Below are positions 35,672 through 43,864 of a stretch of DNA of 64,000 bases, in pieces; position 1 is the stretch's first letter; each line of letters opens with the position of its first letter. The position numbers and the translations under genes are program-made. The DNA is taken from assembly GCF_011317445.1 (NCBI RefSeq), contig NZ_JAAAPL010000001.1, positions 2,127,001 to 2,191,000 of the forward strand, read 5' to 3'. This DNA comes from Chelativorans multitrophicus. Its GTDB lineage: Bacteria > Pseudomonadota > Alphaproteobacteria > Rhizobiales > Rhizobiaceae. The notes below the pieces were generated by a model. It was not told where the DNA came from, ran no database searches, and saw nothing but the letters and a program-made list of their open reading frames with translations.

Positions 35672-36138
35672 TCCCGATGAGGACTGATTGAGAACGATGG
35701 CCAAGCCGATCCGAACATGGCCTGGGAATCCCGCTGAGTTTGAGTTTTACTCGGAGGAGCGATTTTCAGCAACGCGTGTGCTCATCGGTCCCCAGCGGCG
35801 GCGATAAGGCCACGCTTGGCCTCGCATGTCGAGCATGAAGATCGAAGAGGACCGGCCGGCCGCCATTGGCACACTTCGGGCACAGAAATCGGCGGCGGCC
35901 GCGAATCCGGCTCCGACTCGTGGAAGGCTTACATGCGCCGGGCGACGAATACGGTGAATTACTCCACCGCTCTGCCGCTCGCCCAGGGCGTGTCCTTCGA
36001 CATCGCCTAGCACATGAAGATAGAGCTCACCGAGGGAGCGGACATCCGGCGCGCTTCCGCTTCGCCCGGAATCGGAATTTGCAAAATCCTGCTATTCTCG
36101 CCAACGCAGCGGCTGTGCAACGGGGGGTCCGCCGGCGG
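35672..36138. other. Non-coding or decayed stretch upstream of the PQQ operon
   Basis: No open frame here looks like a real gene on either strand. A short plus-strand frame (35932-36010) ending near [11 protein letters not shown] faintly recalls the C terminus of an enoyl-CoA hydratase, but it is too short to assign. The promoter of the minus-strand ABC/PQQ operon should lie in the first 200 bases. Confidence 0.5.
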
Positions 36139-36528
36139 TTATCCTTGGAATGGGCGAGCCGAGACTTTGACACGCCGAACCGTGTCGCGGAAGCGGCTAA
36201 AGCGCCATCGAGCGAAACGAGACGCACCACATCGCGCTCGATGAAACACCGGAGCTGAAGAAGTCGACTGCGGGAATTTTGCTGCGAGAATGGCAGACTA
36301 TGCGCTGGATGAAATCAGGAGCATCCATTCGCCAAGCAGCTCCTGTTCGACGCCTTCATGGGTGGCCTCGGTCCGGACGACGAGGTCCTTATCCCGAAGC
36401 CCTACTCCGATGTGTTCGGGGATTGCTATAGCGTGCCGCTGCTGATCCCCTGCAATGCGGAGGTGACTTTTGCGTCACCGCCGATCAGCCTGAAAGCAAT
36501 CACGCCGAAGATGACGCGCGTCAGTTGA
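36139..36528 (+). pseudogene. Decayed class I aminotransferase (aspartate aminotransferase type)
   Basis: Three pieces in different frames line up in order with the N-terminal half of an aspartate aminotransferase: LGMGEP then DFDTPNRVAEAAKA (expected GEPDFDTP), ALDETPELKK (expected DGTPELKKAI), and KQLLFDAFMGGLGPDDEVLIPKPY (expected [25 protein letters not shown]). The last piece runs from 36334 in one frame to TGA 36526-36528 and includes KAITPKMTR, matching the AITPRTK segment. There are at least two frameshifts and the C-terminal half, with the PLP lysine, is missing. Confidence 0.75.
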
Positions 36529-36786
36529 AGGGTCTCTGGGCTCCTGCCAGCCGCCAGCCCTTAGAACCACGCCCGCGAGACTGTGACCAGTTCGCCGCGG
36601 ATCGCCTTAAGCGCAACTCGGCCTCGAACTATGCTGAAAACAGCCTGCGTGTCCGCACCCCGGATCGCCCTTCTCATCGGGCGATCCATCTTATGCCCCG
36701 CCTCAGAAACCGGCACCCCATTCAGTGCGAGGATCAGGTGCCTCCCCCTAAGCGCCTATCGAACTATTCGCTGCCTATTCAGACGA

Positions 36787-37188
36787 TCAATTCGGCGTCG
36801 GTGACATGCTCAGAGTAGTGCCGTCGGCCTTCGTGGCCCGGACGAACGCACCGCCTCGCCGTCCGTCCCTCAAAGGACTAAGCACTACGGTCACTTCCTC
36901 ACCCGGCATAAAACTCTCGTTGTGAAAGCCTTGGCGAACCAACGTGTTCACGCTGGAGCCTTCAATAGCGAAATCCACCGCTTGGCCCTCACGCTGCACT
37001 GTCATTACGAGCCAGCTATGCGGGTTTACGAATTCCCACGACTTCACGACGCCTTTGAGTTCAACTGGGTTTGCCTGGTCGAACATGGCGAACGAATGAT
37101 GCGCATTTACGGACGATGCGGCTAGAGCAACCGTTCCCGCTAGAGATGCAGATATTGCCAGGGACCGCCACCGAACAAGAACGCTCAT
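36787..37188 (-). CDS. DUF6152-family secreted protein
   Basis: A 133-residue protein with a signal peptide ending SSVNAHHSFAMFD; the HHSFA motif straight after cleavage is the family hallmark and could bind metal. Then follow VELKGVVKSWEFVNPHSWL and a C-terminal GEEVTVVLSPLRDGRRGGAFV region, suggesting a small beta-barrel (OB-like) fold. The family has no known function but often occurs with DUF6644 membrane proteins, two of which are at 51.2-52.2 kb. AGGAGGAG precedes the ATG. The spacer upstream is strongly AT-rich. Confidence 0.8.
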   Translation of the reverse strand: MSVLVRWRSLAISASLAGTVALAASSVNAHHSFAMFDQANPVELKGVVKSWEFVNPHSWLVMTVQREGQAVDFAIEGSSVNTLVRQGFHNESFMPGEEVTVVLSPLRDGRRGGAFVRATKADGTTLSMSPTPN

Positions 37189-37302
37189 AACTCCTCCTCA
37201 AAACAGTTTGTAATTGTTGATAGATTCTATGCTGATAACTATATTTACCAAAATAAGATGTCAACATAGTTAGACATGAATAAATTTGTATAACGATATC
37301 TG

Positions 37303-37326
37303 TCTATCAATATATCTATCAATATA
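37303..37326. repeat. Perfect 12-base tandem repeat upstream of the DUF6152 gene
   Basis: TCTATCAATATA occurs twice head to tail, 115 bases upstream of the DUF6152 start, inside an AT-rich tract (about 37200-37350). It could be a pair of regulator-binding sites or simply low-complexity sequence. Confidence 0.6.
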
Positions 37327-37599
37327 CTTGTTACTATTTCGAAATTCCTATTTTCGTTTCATTACATTTCATTGCATTGCGGCAGGGTGGCGCCGATCGC
37401 TTGTGGTCGTCGAAAGCAACGCGGGCTATGTGACTGTTAAATGGACCACATCAAGGTAGGTGCAAGCAAGTCCAGCCCATTAAGCCGAACGCGCCTATTC
37501 ACGGCGACCGCTATGGGGCAAACCTGCTTCATCGTCACATGACGCGCTTTCCCAAAGAGTGGCGCCTGGTTCTGAGACAGCGGCATAAGGAGATCGCCC

Positions 37600-37893
37600 G
37601 ATGAAAAGGACGATCCAGCATCAGACACGCCGACCTTTTCGGCCGAGGCCAAAACCAAGACTGCGCTTGAGGTGATCCGCGGCGAACGGACGATTTCGAA
37701 AACTGGCGGCGAGCATTAGCTCAACCTGAACCAAATCACGCAATGGAAGCGACCGGCCGTCAAGAAGTTGGCTTTTTTCAACGAAAAGGGCTCTGATGCG
37801 CAGGCCAACCAGGCAAGCCGAGTGACAAAGCTGCACGCAAGATTGGCCAGCTAGTTCGAGCGCGATTTTTTGGCCAAAGGCCTCGATTGCTGA
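37600..37893 (+). pseudogene. IS3-family transposase OrfA remnant
   Basis: From 37633 to TGA 37891-37893 one frame reads FSAEAKTKTALEVIRGERTIS, NLNQITQWKRPAV, FNEKGSDAQANQAS, TKLHARL and FERDFLAKGLD, matching IS3-family OrfA (helix-turn-helix then leucine-zipper region ending VERDFLAKA). Two in-frame stops interrupt it, and the first codons (from about 37600, MKRT) are in another frame. Downstream to about 38060, scraps such as DPGRERLSL recall the start of OrfB, but no usable OrfB remains. No inverted ends were recognised. Confidence 0.8.
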
Positions 37894-38068
37894 GCCTGGA
37901 TCAGAGGAGAATGATAATCGATCCCGGCCGCGAAAGGCTTTCGCTGGGCGGCCGAACCCGCTTAGCGACAGGCAGCACGCCCAAGCTGTAATGAGCAGAC
38001 GGACGATGTGTCGACGCTCCCCGCACGCGCTAACAAATGCAACCTCAAGGAGCGACAGCCTTACAGGC

Positions 38069-38620
38069 TTATGGATTAGCCGGACCAATCAATTCGTCGA
38101 AGTCTACACTTGGCAATTCGCGACGGTAAGTCGCGTGGCAGGACTCGCATTGAACCTCGAGGTCCTCGATCAAGATCCGCTGCTTTTCCCTGTCGGTTGT
38201 CATACTTGCTTCAAAAGCGGTCTCGGCCGCAGCCGTCGCCATGGCATAGAAGCCGTCCCAGTCTTCCCAAATCAACGGAAGTGAGTGTGAAGCCCTCGCG
38301 GGATCCGTCGCTTCAATTTCTGGCGTCCAAACGTCGGGCTCGCCGCGATAAAGATGAGGAAACGTCAAAAGCATAGTCGAAATCGCATCAAGCCGGCCAC
38401 GCACTTCGCGGTCGCTGTATTCAAAGTATCCGTCAAAGGTATCATGTAGGATATCGTTATTGTTTCCGATGGTTGTCATGAGAAGGCGCCGAGCGGAAAC
38501 CGCATCCTCAGGGCTGGTGAGTGCCGTCATTTGCAACTTCGATACAGTAGCTTGCGATACGGCGGAGCCAATAGCCAAAGCGAGCACTGCCCCACATACA
38601 ATCGCTAGATTCAGTTTCAT
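38069..38620 (-). CDS. Cytochrome c' (class II c-type cytochrome)
   Basis: A 183-residue protein with a signal peptide (MKLNLAIVCGAVLALAIGSAVSQ) and a helical body. A haem-binding CESCH near residues 158-162 is followed by ATYR, the C-terminal CxxCHxxYR arrangement of cytochrome c'. These four-helix cytochromes bind NO or CO and may act in nitrosative stress or electron transfer. It is slightly longer than typical (about 150) because of an extended middle with WTPEIEATDPARAS. It is isolated, between an IS remnant and a 750-base spacer. Confidence 0.87.
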   Translation of the reverse strand: MKLNLAIVCGAVLALAIGSAVSQATVSKLQMTALTSPEDAVSARRLLMTTIGNNNDILHDTFDGYFEYSDREVRGRLDAISTMLLTFPHLYRGEPDVWTPEIEATDPARASHSLPLIWEDWDGFYAMATAAAETAFEASMTTDREKQRILIEDLEVQCESCHATYRRELPSVDFDELIGPANP

Positions 38621-39373
38621 CGTATATGTTTCCTAAGAGGCCGCTACATCGGTCAAGTTGCGCGAGAGTTATCGTGGTCAGTGAAGAGGCTTACTGATGC
38701 AAAGTTCCAAACATAATTAGCGATAGATCTTGCATGCAGTTATATTCGATCCGCCCCAATTCGCATCGAACGAAATACAATCGGTTTTGCCCTATAGAAC
38801 AAAACTAATACTGCGATGTGAAGTGAAAAATTATTTAGAGTTGTATAGCGTTTTTTTCAAAATATTTTGCACCACGGACTGCCCCTGATCGTCGCGCTTT
38901 CGGAAGTACCAGCCGAGAAAGGTGATCGGGAATGGGAGTGATTTCGGGAGCGCCGTGTCGGATGGTTCAAACCATCACTCACTGAATTTGATCACGGCGA
39001 TAGCAACATCACGAGTTTGGATTTTTAAGCGTTGCGTAATGGGGCACTTATGTGATCGGCCTCGCGGCCAGCCATTTTGATTGTTAGTGCAATAGTGAAA
39101 GCGGCACCAGCGATGATAGGCCGCTGCCTGTCGCTTGTGTACCAGCGTGGTCCTTCTTCATGGTCACAACCATACTTCAAGGCGAACCGGGTGCCCTTGG
39201 ATGGTTTTGAATAGTCATGGGGCCGATTGGCCTGTTACGACCGCAGCGAAGCTGAACGAAATCAGCAATGCGTTGGCGGCTGCGGAAACCGACAAGATAG
39301 CTGATCGCCACCCCTTTCCAGGACACATTCAAAACTGGATTAAGAGTGGTTACCGGCTTTGCCTGAGTCTACA
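38621..39373. other. Long spacer without a recognisable gene
   Basis: About 750 bases, AT-rich near the cytochrome c' end. Short plus-strand frames (for example 39135-39458, which runs into the antisense of the next gene) show no family features. Nothing else was recognised. Confidence 0.5.
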
Positions 39374-40237
39374 TCAGCCTGGCTCATCCACGATCATATT
39401 TTCGATGTGCCCAAGCCCCTCGATTTCCACTCGTACTGTTTGCCCGGTCTTCAGATAAGTCGGTGGACGCATATATTGCCCGGCACCTGTAGGACTGCCG
39501 GTCGCCAGTATGTCACCCGGTTCGAGCGTGAAAGCAGTGGAGAGTTCCGCGATCATTTCACCAAACGTATAGAGCAGGTCATCGGTATTGCCGTCTTGCC
39601 GCAGCTCGCCATCCACCCAGGTCCGTATCCGCAGGCTGCTCGGATCGACTTCGTCGAAGGTTGTCAGCCACGGGCCGATCGGACCGTGCGTGTCAAAAGA
39701 TTTGCCCAGCGTGGCCGTGGGTGAGCGGCGTTGCCAGTCGCGAACACTGAAATCATTGCAGACCAAGAACCCGGCAATAATTTTTTCCGCGTCTGACGTC
39801 CTCGCATGACGTATCCGCTTGCCGATCACGAGAGCCAATTCTCCCTCATAATCGAGTTCCGATGAGACGCGCGGCATATGGACGGGGTCATAGGGGCCAT
39901 TAATCGCGGTGACCTGCTTGTTAAACCAGACCTGATGTTCGGGGATAGCAACACCCTTCGCGCGGAACTCATCGGCGCTGGATTTGAAACTCAGGCCAAG
40001 CCCGAGGAATTTTCGCGGCCTTGTAATCGGCGCATTCAGTTGAACCTCGTTAAGGGCAAGCCGATTGGCGCGACCTGCGGCCAAGCGGACTGCTTCCAGA
40101 GTTTCAGCCCCACCTTCCAGAATGGCCACCATATCGTTCGGCAGACGCGGATTGCCGCTTAGCAGGTCGACAACTTCCCCGCGCTCGACCAGCCCGATAC
40201 GCCTTACACCGCCGTGGGTGAACAAAGCCAACTTCAT
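39374..40237 (-). CDS. FAH-family hydrolase/decarboxylase next to a TRAP transporter
   Basis: A 287-residue cytoplasmic protein with the FAH fold. Landmarks are LDYEGELALVIGKRIRHA (metal-binding E-x-E), VCNDFSVRDWQRRS, KSFDTHGPIGPW and GDILATGSPTGAGQYMRPP. Relatives include 2-keto-3-deoxy-acid hydratases, acylpyruvases and 5-oxopent-3-ene-tricarboxylate decarboxylases; the reaction cannot be chosen from sequence. It lies 175 bases after dctM on the same strand and probably breaks down the acid imported by that transporter. Confidence 0.85.
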   Translation of the reverse strand: MKLALFTHGGVRRIGLVERGEVVDLLSGNPRLPNDMVAILEGGAETLEAVRLAAGRANRLALNEVQLNAPITRPRKFLGLGLSFKSSADEFRAKGVAIPEHQVWFNKQVTAINGPYDPVHMPRVSSELDYEGELALVIGKRIRHARTSDAEKIIAGFLVCNDFSVRDWQRRSPTATLGKSFDTHGPIGPWLTTFDEVDPSSLRIRTWVDGELRQDGNTDDLLYTFGEMIAELSTAFTLEPGDILATGSPTGAGQYMRPPTYLKTGQTVRVEIEGLGHIENMIVDEPG

Positions 40238-40412
40238 CAGTCGCTCCTAGTTATCGCGCTTTGCTGCTTGTACGCCGCGGTTGGAATCCACCACCTGTGC
40301 CGGAGGTTCAAGATGCCGGGACTTCGGCCGTCACCCCCGCTAGCGAGGGCTGGTGGCTTGCCGTCCGGAGCGATCAAGTAGAGAACCCAATTCGAATGCT
40401 TCTTTCCCTTTG

Positions 40413-41684
40413 CTACCTTAACAGAACAGTCGTTAGCTGAGGAAACAGGATCAAAAGACCGACCACGCCAATCGTGATGATCGCAAATGGTGCGGCTCCC
40501 CAATATACGTCCTCGACCTTCAGTTCTTTCTGCTCCGAAGTGGCTTTAACGACGAAGGCGGCCATGCCGAAAGGTGGTGTCAGAAGACCGACTTCGACGC
40601 TCATGACGGTTATTATTCCCAGCCAGATCGGGTCCACGTTCATGGACTGAAAGATAGGATACATCAGCGGAACCACGAGAAGAATGATGGACGCGGAGTC
40701 AATAAGAGTACCGAGCAGAAGGATTATGGTCACGTAGATGACCAGCGTTCCGACGACACCCAGGCCGAGGTCGGAGAAGAGACCTACAAGAGCTGCAGGA
40801 ACGCCCGTGAGAGCCAGCATACGGGTATAAATACTGGCACCAATCACCAGCAGCAGAATAGATGCGGTGACCTGGCCGGTTTCGGTCAGCAGACGCCAGT
40901 AGGTTTTCGGGTTTCTAACCTTGAAAAGCGCGAACAGAAGTGCGCCGAATGCACCCATCGCGCCGGCCTCGTTCGCTGTGAAAATGCCACCATAAAGGCC
41001 ACCGAAGATTAGAAATACGAGGACAGTGATGGGTCCGATCTTGAGGATGATCTCGCGCCAGGTCATGGCAGGCCCGCAGGGACGATCCGCATCCGTGCCC
41101 CCATAGATGGCCGGCCGGAAGCGCGCCTCTAGCACAATGAACAGCACATAGGCGGCAGCAAGCAACAACCCTGGAATTACTGCGGCGAGAAAGAGTGACC
41201 CTATCGAGGTGAACGTCATCACGCCGAAAAGGATCAGTAACAGACTGGGCGGAATGAGCGGGCCCAGAAGGGATGCCGCTGCGACCACGCCTGCAGATCG
41301 CCGGAGCGAATAGCCGTATCGCTGCATCTCCGGAATCGCGAGTTTGGAAAAGATTGCAGCCGCCGCGATACCCACACCGATGGTAGCCGCAAAAATCGCG
41401 TTCGCACCGACTGAACCGATGGCGAGGCCGCCCGGAAGACGCCTAGTGGCATGGGCGGCGACATCAAATGTAGAGCGTCCCATTCCGGCGAGAACAACCA
41501 GCAATCCCATGAACACGAAGACCGGGACCGTTGCAAAGGTGTAGCTCGATATTGAATCCGTCGCGGCGATCACCAGCGAGTTAGCGGCAACGTCGAAACT
41601 GCCGCGAACGAGAAAAACGCCGAAAAAGGAAACCAGAATAAAGGCTACAGGCACATGCAAGCCAGCGTAGACCAATAATATCAA
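40413..41684 (-). CDS. dctM: TRAP transporter large membrane subunit
   Basis: About 423 residues, twelve hydrophobic segments. PLIPPSLLLILFGVMTFTSIGSLFLAAVIPG and NEAGAMGAFGALLFA are core DctM motifs; LLGTLIDSASIILLVVPLMYPIF and VEVGLLTPPFGMAAFVV complete the family pattern. It is the sodium-driven channel subunit for the DctP-captured acid. The annotated TTG at 41684 truncates the first helix. Homology continues upstream as SGFEIGLSSVGLL, where no ATG, GTG or TTG exists in frame, so the real start may be a rare codon such as ATA 41708. Confidence 0.92.
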   Translation of the reverse strand: MILLVYAGLHVPVAFILVSFFGVFLVRGSFDVAANSLVIAATDSISSYTFATVPVFVFMGLLVVLAGMGRSTFDVAAHATRRLPGGLAIGSVGANAIFAATIGVGIAAAAIFSKLAIPEMQRYGYSLRRSAGVVAAASLLGPLIPPSLLLILFGVMTFTSIGSLFLAAVIPGLLLAAAYVLFIVLEARFRPAIYGGTDADRPCGPAMTWREIILKIGPITVLVFLIFGGLYGGIFTANEAGAMGAFGALLFALFKVRNPKTYWRLLTETGQVTASILLLVIGASIYTRMLALTGVPAALVGLFSDLGLGVVGTLVIYVTIILLLGTLIDSASIILLVVPLMYPIFQSMNVDPIWLGIITVMSVEVGLLTPPFGMAAFVVKATSEQKELKVEDVYWGAAPFAIITIGVVGLLILFPQLTTVLLR

Positions 41685-41719
41685 TAACCCAACAGAGGAT
41701 AGACCTATTTCAAAACCGC

Positions 41720-42268
41720 TTACGACTTTCCCCGCCGCACTGCGCGTGCATTCTCAAGCAACGAAAAGAGGAACTGGAGCACCACAACGCCGGCCCCGAT
41801 CAATACAACGAGCCGGGTCGGCCACTTTGGGAATGAAAAGACGCCGGGAACACCCACCATCGTATTAGTGGCGAAATCGCGGACCAGAACCGGCCAAACG
41901 GCCCAGAAGAGCACACCGAACGCAAAGCAGCCCATCGCAGCAAAAATCAAGTTCAGGTAGGGCACAATCCACGAACACCGCCTGAGCAGGATCCGCTCGA
42001 GCAGGTCGGATCGAGCGATACTGTTCTGACGCAAGGCATAACCGACCTGAAGGAACAAGATCGCCACGATGGATAGTTCTACCATCTCGTTCGTGCCATC
42101 GATCGGACTGTTGAACAGCAGTCGGCCGAGGACATCGCCAACCATCAAGGCGATCATTGCGATAATAAGAATCGTACCAATCGCGTTGAGAAACGAAACC
42201 AACCCGCCGAAGCCGCTTTCGAGAGCTTCTCGAACGCGGCTCAAGCTCGGGGCCGAAACACCCCTCAT
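41720..42268 (-). CDS. dctQ: TRAP transporter small membrane subunit
   Basis: The protein has 182 residues from ATG 42268, with four hydrophobic segments. The DctQ signature region VGDVLGRLLFNSPIDGTNEMVELSIVAILFLQVGYALRQN is clear. It stabilises the DctM subunit and helps dock DctP. The ATG overlaps the dctP stop (ATGA), supporting this start over one eight codons upstream. Confidence 0.9.
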   Translation of the reverse strand: MRGVSAPSLSRVREALESGFGGLVSFLNAIGTILIIAMIALMVGDVLGRLLFNSPIDGTNEMVELSIVAILFLQVGYALRQNSIARSDLLERILLRRCSWIVPYLNLIFAAMGCFAFGVLFWAVWPVLVRDFATNTMVGVPGVFSFPKWPTRLVVLIGAGVVVLQFLFSLLENARAVRRGKS

Positions 42269-43353
42269 TGGTCGAAGCCAACCTGGTCCCAATTCACCAG
42301 AACCTTATCGTTATTGGCGCGCTGATAGTCCATGAACGAGCCGAGTACATCCCTGGCCGCAAGTCCGCGTTCCTCGAGCGGCGCAGCCCAATTTGCGGCC
42401 AAATCTTCCAGCTTGGTGGCCCACTTCACGCGTTCGGCTTCAGGGAATTCGACAATTTTGCCGCCACCCGCTACATACTTCTTCTCCGCAGCATCGACCG
42501 CCGTGTCCATCACCTCGAGGTATCGCTGCTGGAACTTGTCCGCGGATTTTTTCATGGCGGTTTTGACCTCCTCCGGGAGGGTATCCCAGCGCGATTGGCT
42601 GACAACCAGGCCACCTTGGAACATTGAGCCAAACTCGACCTTCATCGCGTAAGGTGCAACTTCTTGGAGGTTGATGCTTGCGCCGCCGAGGAATGGGACG
42701 ATCGTAGATGTGAAAACGCCTGTCTGGAGATCGTTGTAGGCCGTGCCGAATGAGGTGATGACGCCAACCGCGCCGGTTCCGTCGAGCCAGTTGGTGTTGA
42801 TGCCGGCAACACCGACTTTTTGGCCATTAAGGGCGTCGACAGTTTCGATCGGTTCCTTGGACATCAGCACGTAGTTGTCGATCGCAAAGCCGGTCAGATA
42901 AACTAGGCCGTGCTGGGCCCATTCCTCTTGCAGCGCGGGCATTGACTTGATCATGCTGTCGACCGCCAGGGTAGCGACGCGAAGATCTGTCGTCGTGAAA
43001 GGAGTTACATAGCCGACATTGGTCAGGGGCAGACGGTTGGGTTCGAAGATTGCGCCCAGTTCGGCGACATCGGCGATTCCGTCGCGGGTTACGTCGAGAA
43101 TTGCCGGCAAGCCTGCCAAAGATCCGGCGGCGGCAACATTCCACTCCACACGATGTTCGCTACCCATCGCTTCAAGTTCGGCGTTCACACCAGGCAGGAA
43201 CGTGTTGATGATGGTGGCAGTCGACGGAATTACCGGAGGGAATCCCGAGGCGAATGTGAGGGTAAACGTTTCTGCGTGACTGCTCGTGGAGAGCGCCATC
43301 AATGCAGTAGCGGCAAGAAAGGCCACTCGACTGCTCAGCTTGCTCTTTTTCAT
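42265..43353 (-). CDS. dctP: TRAP transporter periplasmic solute-binding protein
   Basis: The protein has 362 residues from ATG 43353, which has AGGGAGGA upstream. The signal peptide ends STSSHAE (about 28). The mature protein shows TFASGFPPVIPSTATIINTFLPGV, DVTRDGIADVAELGAIFEP, and the DctP-type EPIETVDALNGQKVGV, where the ligand-binding Arg/Asn region lies. The usual conserved arginine that grips a carboxylate cannot be confirmed by eye. Its close FAH neighbour suggests an organic acid as ligand. Confidence 0.9.
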   Translation of the reverse strand: MKKSKLSSRVAFLAATALMALSTSSHAETFTLTFASGFPPVIPSTATIINTFLPGVNAELEAMGSEHRVEWNVAAAGSLAGLPAILDVTRDGIADVAELGAIFEPNRLPLTNVGYVTPFTTTDLRVATLAVDSMIKSMPALQEEWAQHGLVYLTGFAIDNYVLMSKEPIETVDALNGQKVGVAGINTNWLDGTGAVGVITSFGTAYNDLQTGVFTSTIVPFLGGASINLQEVAPYAMKVEFGSMFQGGLVVSQSRWDTLPEEVKTAMKKSADKFQQRYLEVMDTAVDAAEKKYVAGGGKIVEFPEAERVKWATKLEDLAANWAAPLEERGLAARDVLGSFMDYQRANNDKVLVNWDQVGFDQ

Positions 43354-43474
43354 ATGCTTTTCCTCCCTAGCGGTTTTTTCTTGAGTTCCGATGTCGTGAA
43401 CAGCCGCGCGATCCATCGAAAGCTTGCAGCTTGCCGATGAATACGCTGGCTGGCCCACTGTTCCCTGGATTGCG

Positions 43475-43777
43475 TTACTTGCCTGGCCCTTCAACCAGAA
43501 TCAAATTGCTCTGACCCTTGGTTGCTAGCATTCTAAATGGGACGGCTCGCTGGTATTCTTCGGAGTAATAGAACTCAAGGGCCTCATCCATAGATCTATA
43601 TTCATGAATAACGAAGCGATTGAATTCCGATACTCCCTCGATAAGCTTGAATTTTCCCCCGCGCACCAAGGTCGTGCGGTTGGGATATTTTTGCAAGGCA
43701 AGTTCAGTTAGTCGATGGTACTCCTGCATCGGCTCTTCATCAACGACATTGGCCCTTCCTATCCAATAAACGGGCAT
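43475..43777 (-). CDS. DUF1330-family protein
   Basis: A 100-residue ferredoxin-like (dimeric alpha/beta barrel) protein. MPVYWIGRANVVDEEPMQEY, VRGGKFKLIEG and YYSEEYQRAVPFR follow the DUF1330 pattern (second strand RGG, later helix SEEYQ). Function is unknown for the family. It lies 121 bases upstream of dctP on the same strand and could be part of that operon. Confidence 0.82.
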   Translation of the reverse strand: MPVYWIGRANVVDEEPMQEYHRLTELALQKYPNRTTLVRGGKFKLIEGVSEFNRFVIHEYRSMDEALEFYYSEEYQRAVPFRMLATKGQSNLILVEGPGK

Positions 43778-43819
43778 GTTCTCTCGCTTTCTTTACCTTG
43801 TGAGTTGGAGCCTTTTCGA

Positions 43820-43842
43820 ACCGGCGGCAGTTGGCCGCCGGT
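43820..43842. terminator. GC-rich hairpin between esterase and DUF1330 genes
   Basis: ACCGGCGGC (43820-43828) pairs with GCCGCCGGT (43834-43842), five-base loop. It lies 22 bases downstream of the minus-strand esterase stop. There is no clear T-run on either side, so it is a weak or Rho-assisted terminator, or an mRNA-stabilising stem. Confidence 0.5.
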
Positions 43843-43864
43843 CCATACGTTGTTCAATGATTGG

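Noticed and set aside
35747-36013. Short frames upstream of the PQQ operon, including a possible enoyl-CoA hydratase tail
   Set aside because: Similarity is limited to about 20 residues with no conserved catalytic motif, too little to call a pseudogene.
39135-39458. 107-codon plus-strand frame before the FAH-family gene
   Set aside because: It overlaps the FAH gene in antisense and has no recognisable domain or ribosome site.
43820-43842. Hairpin considered as a strong intrinsic terminator
   Set aside because: No T-run follows on either strand, so it is reported only as a weak or Rho-assisted candidate.
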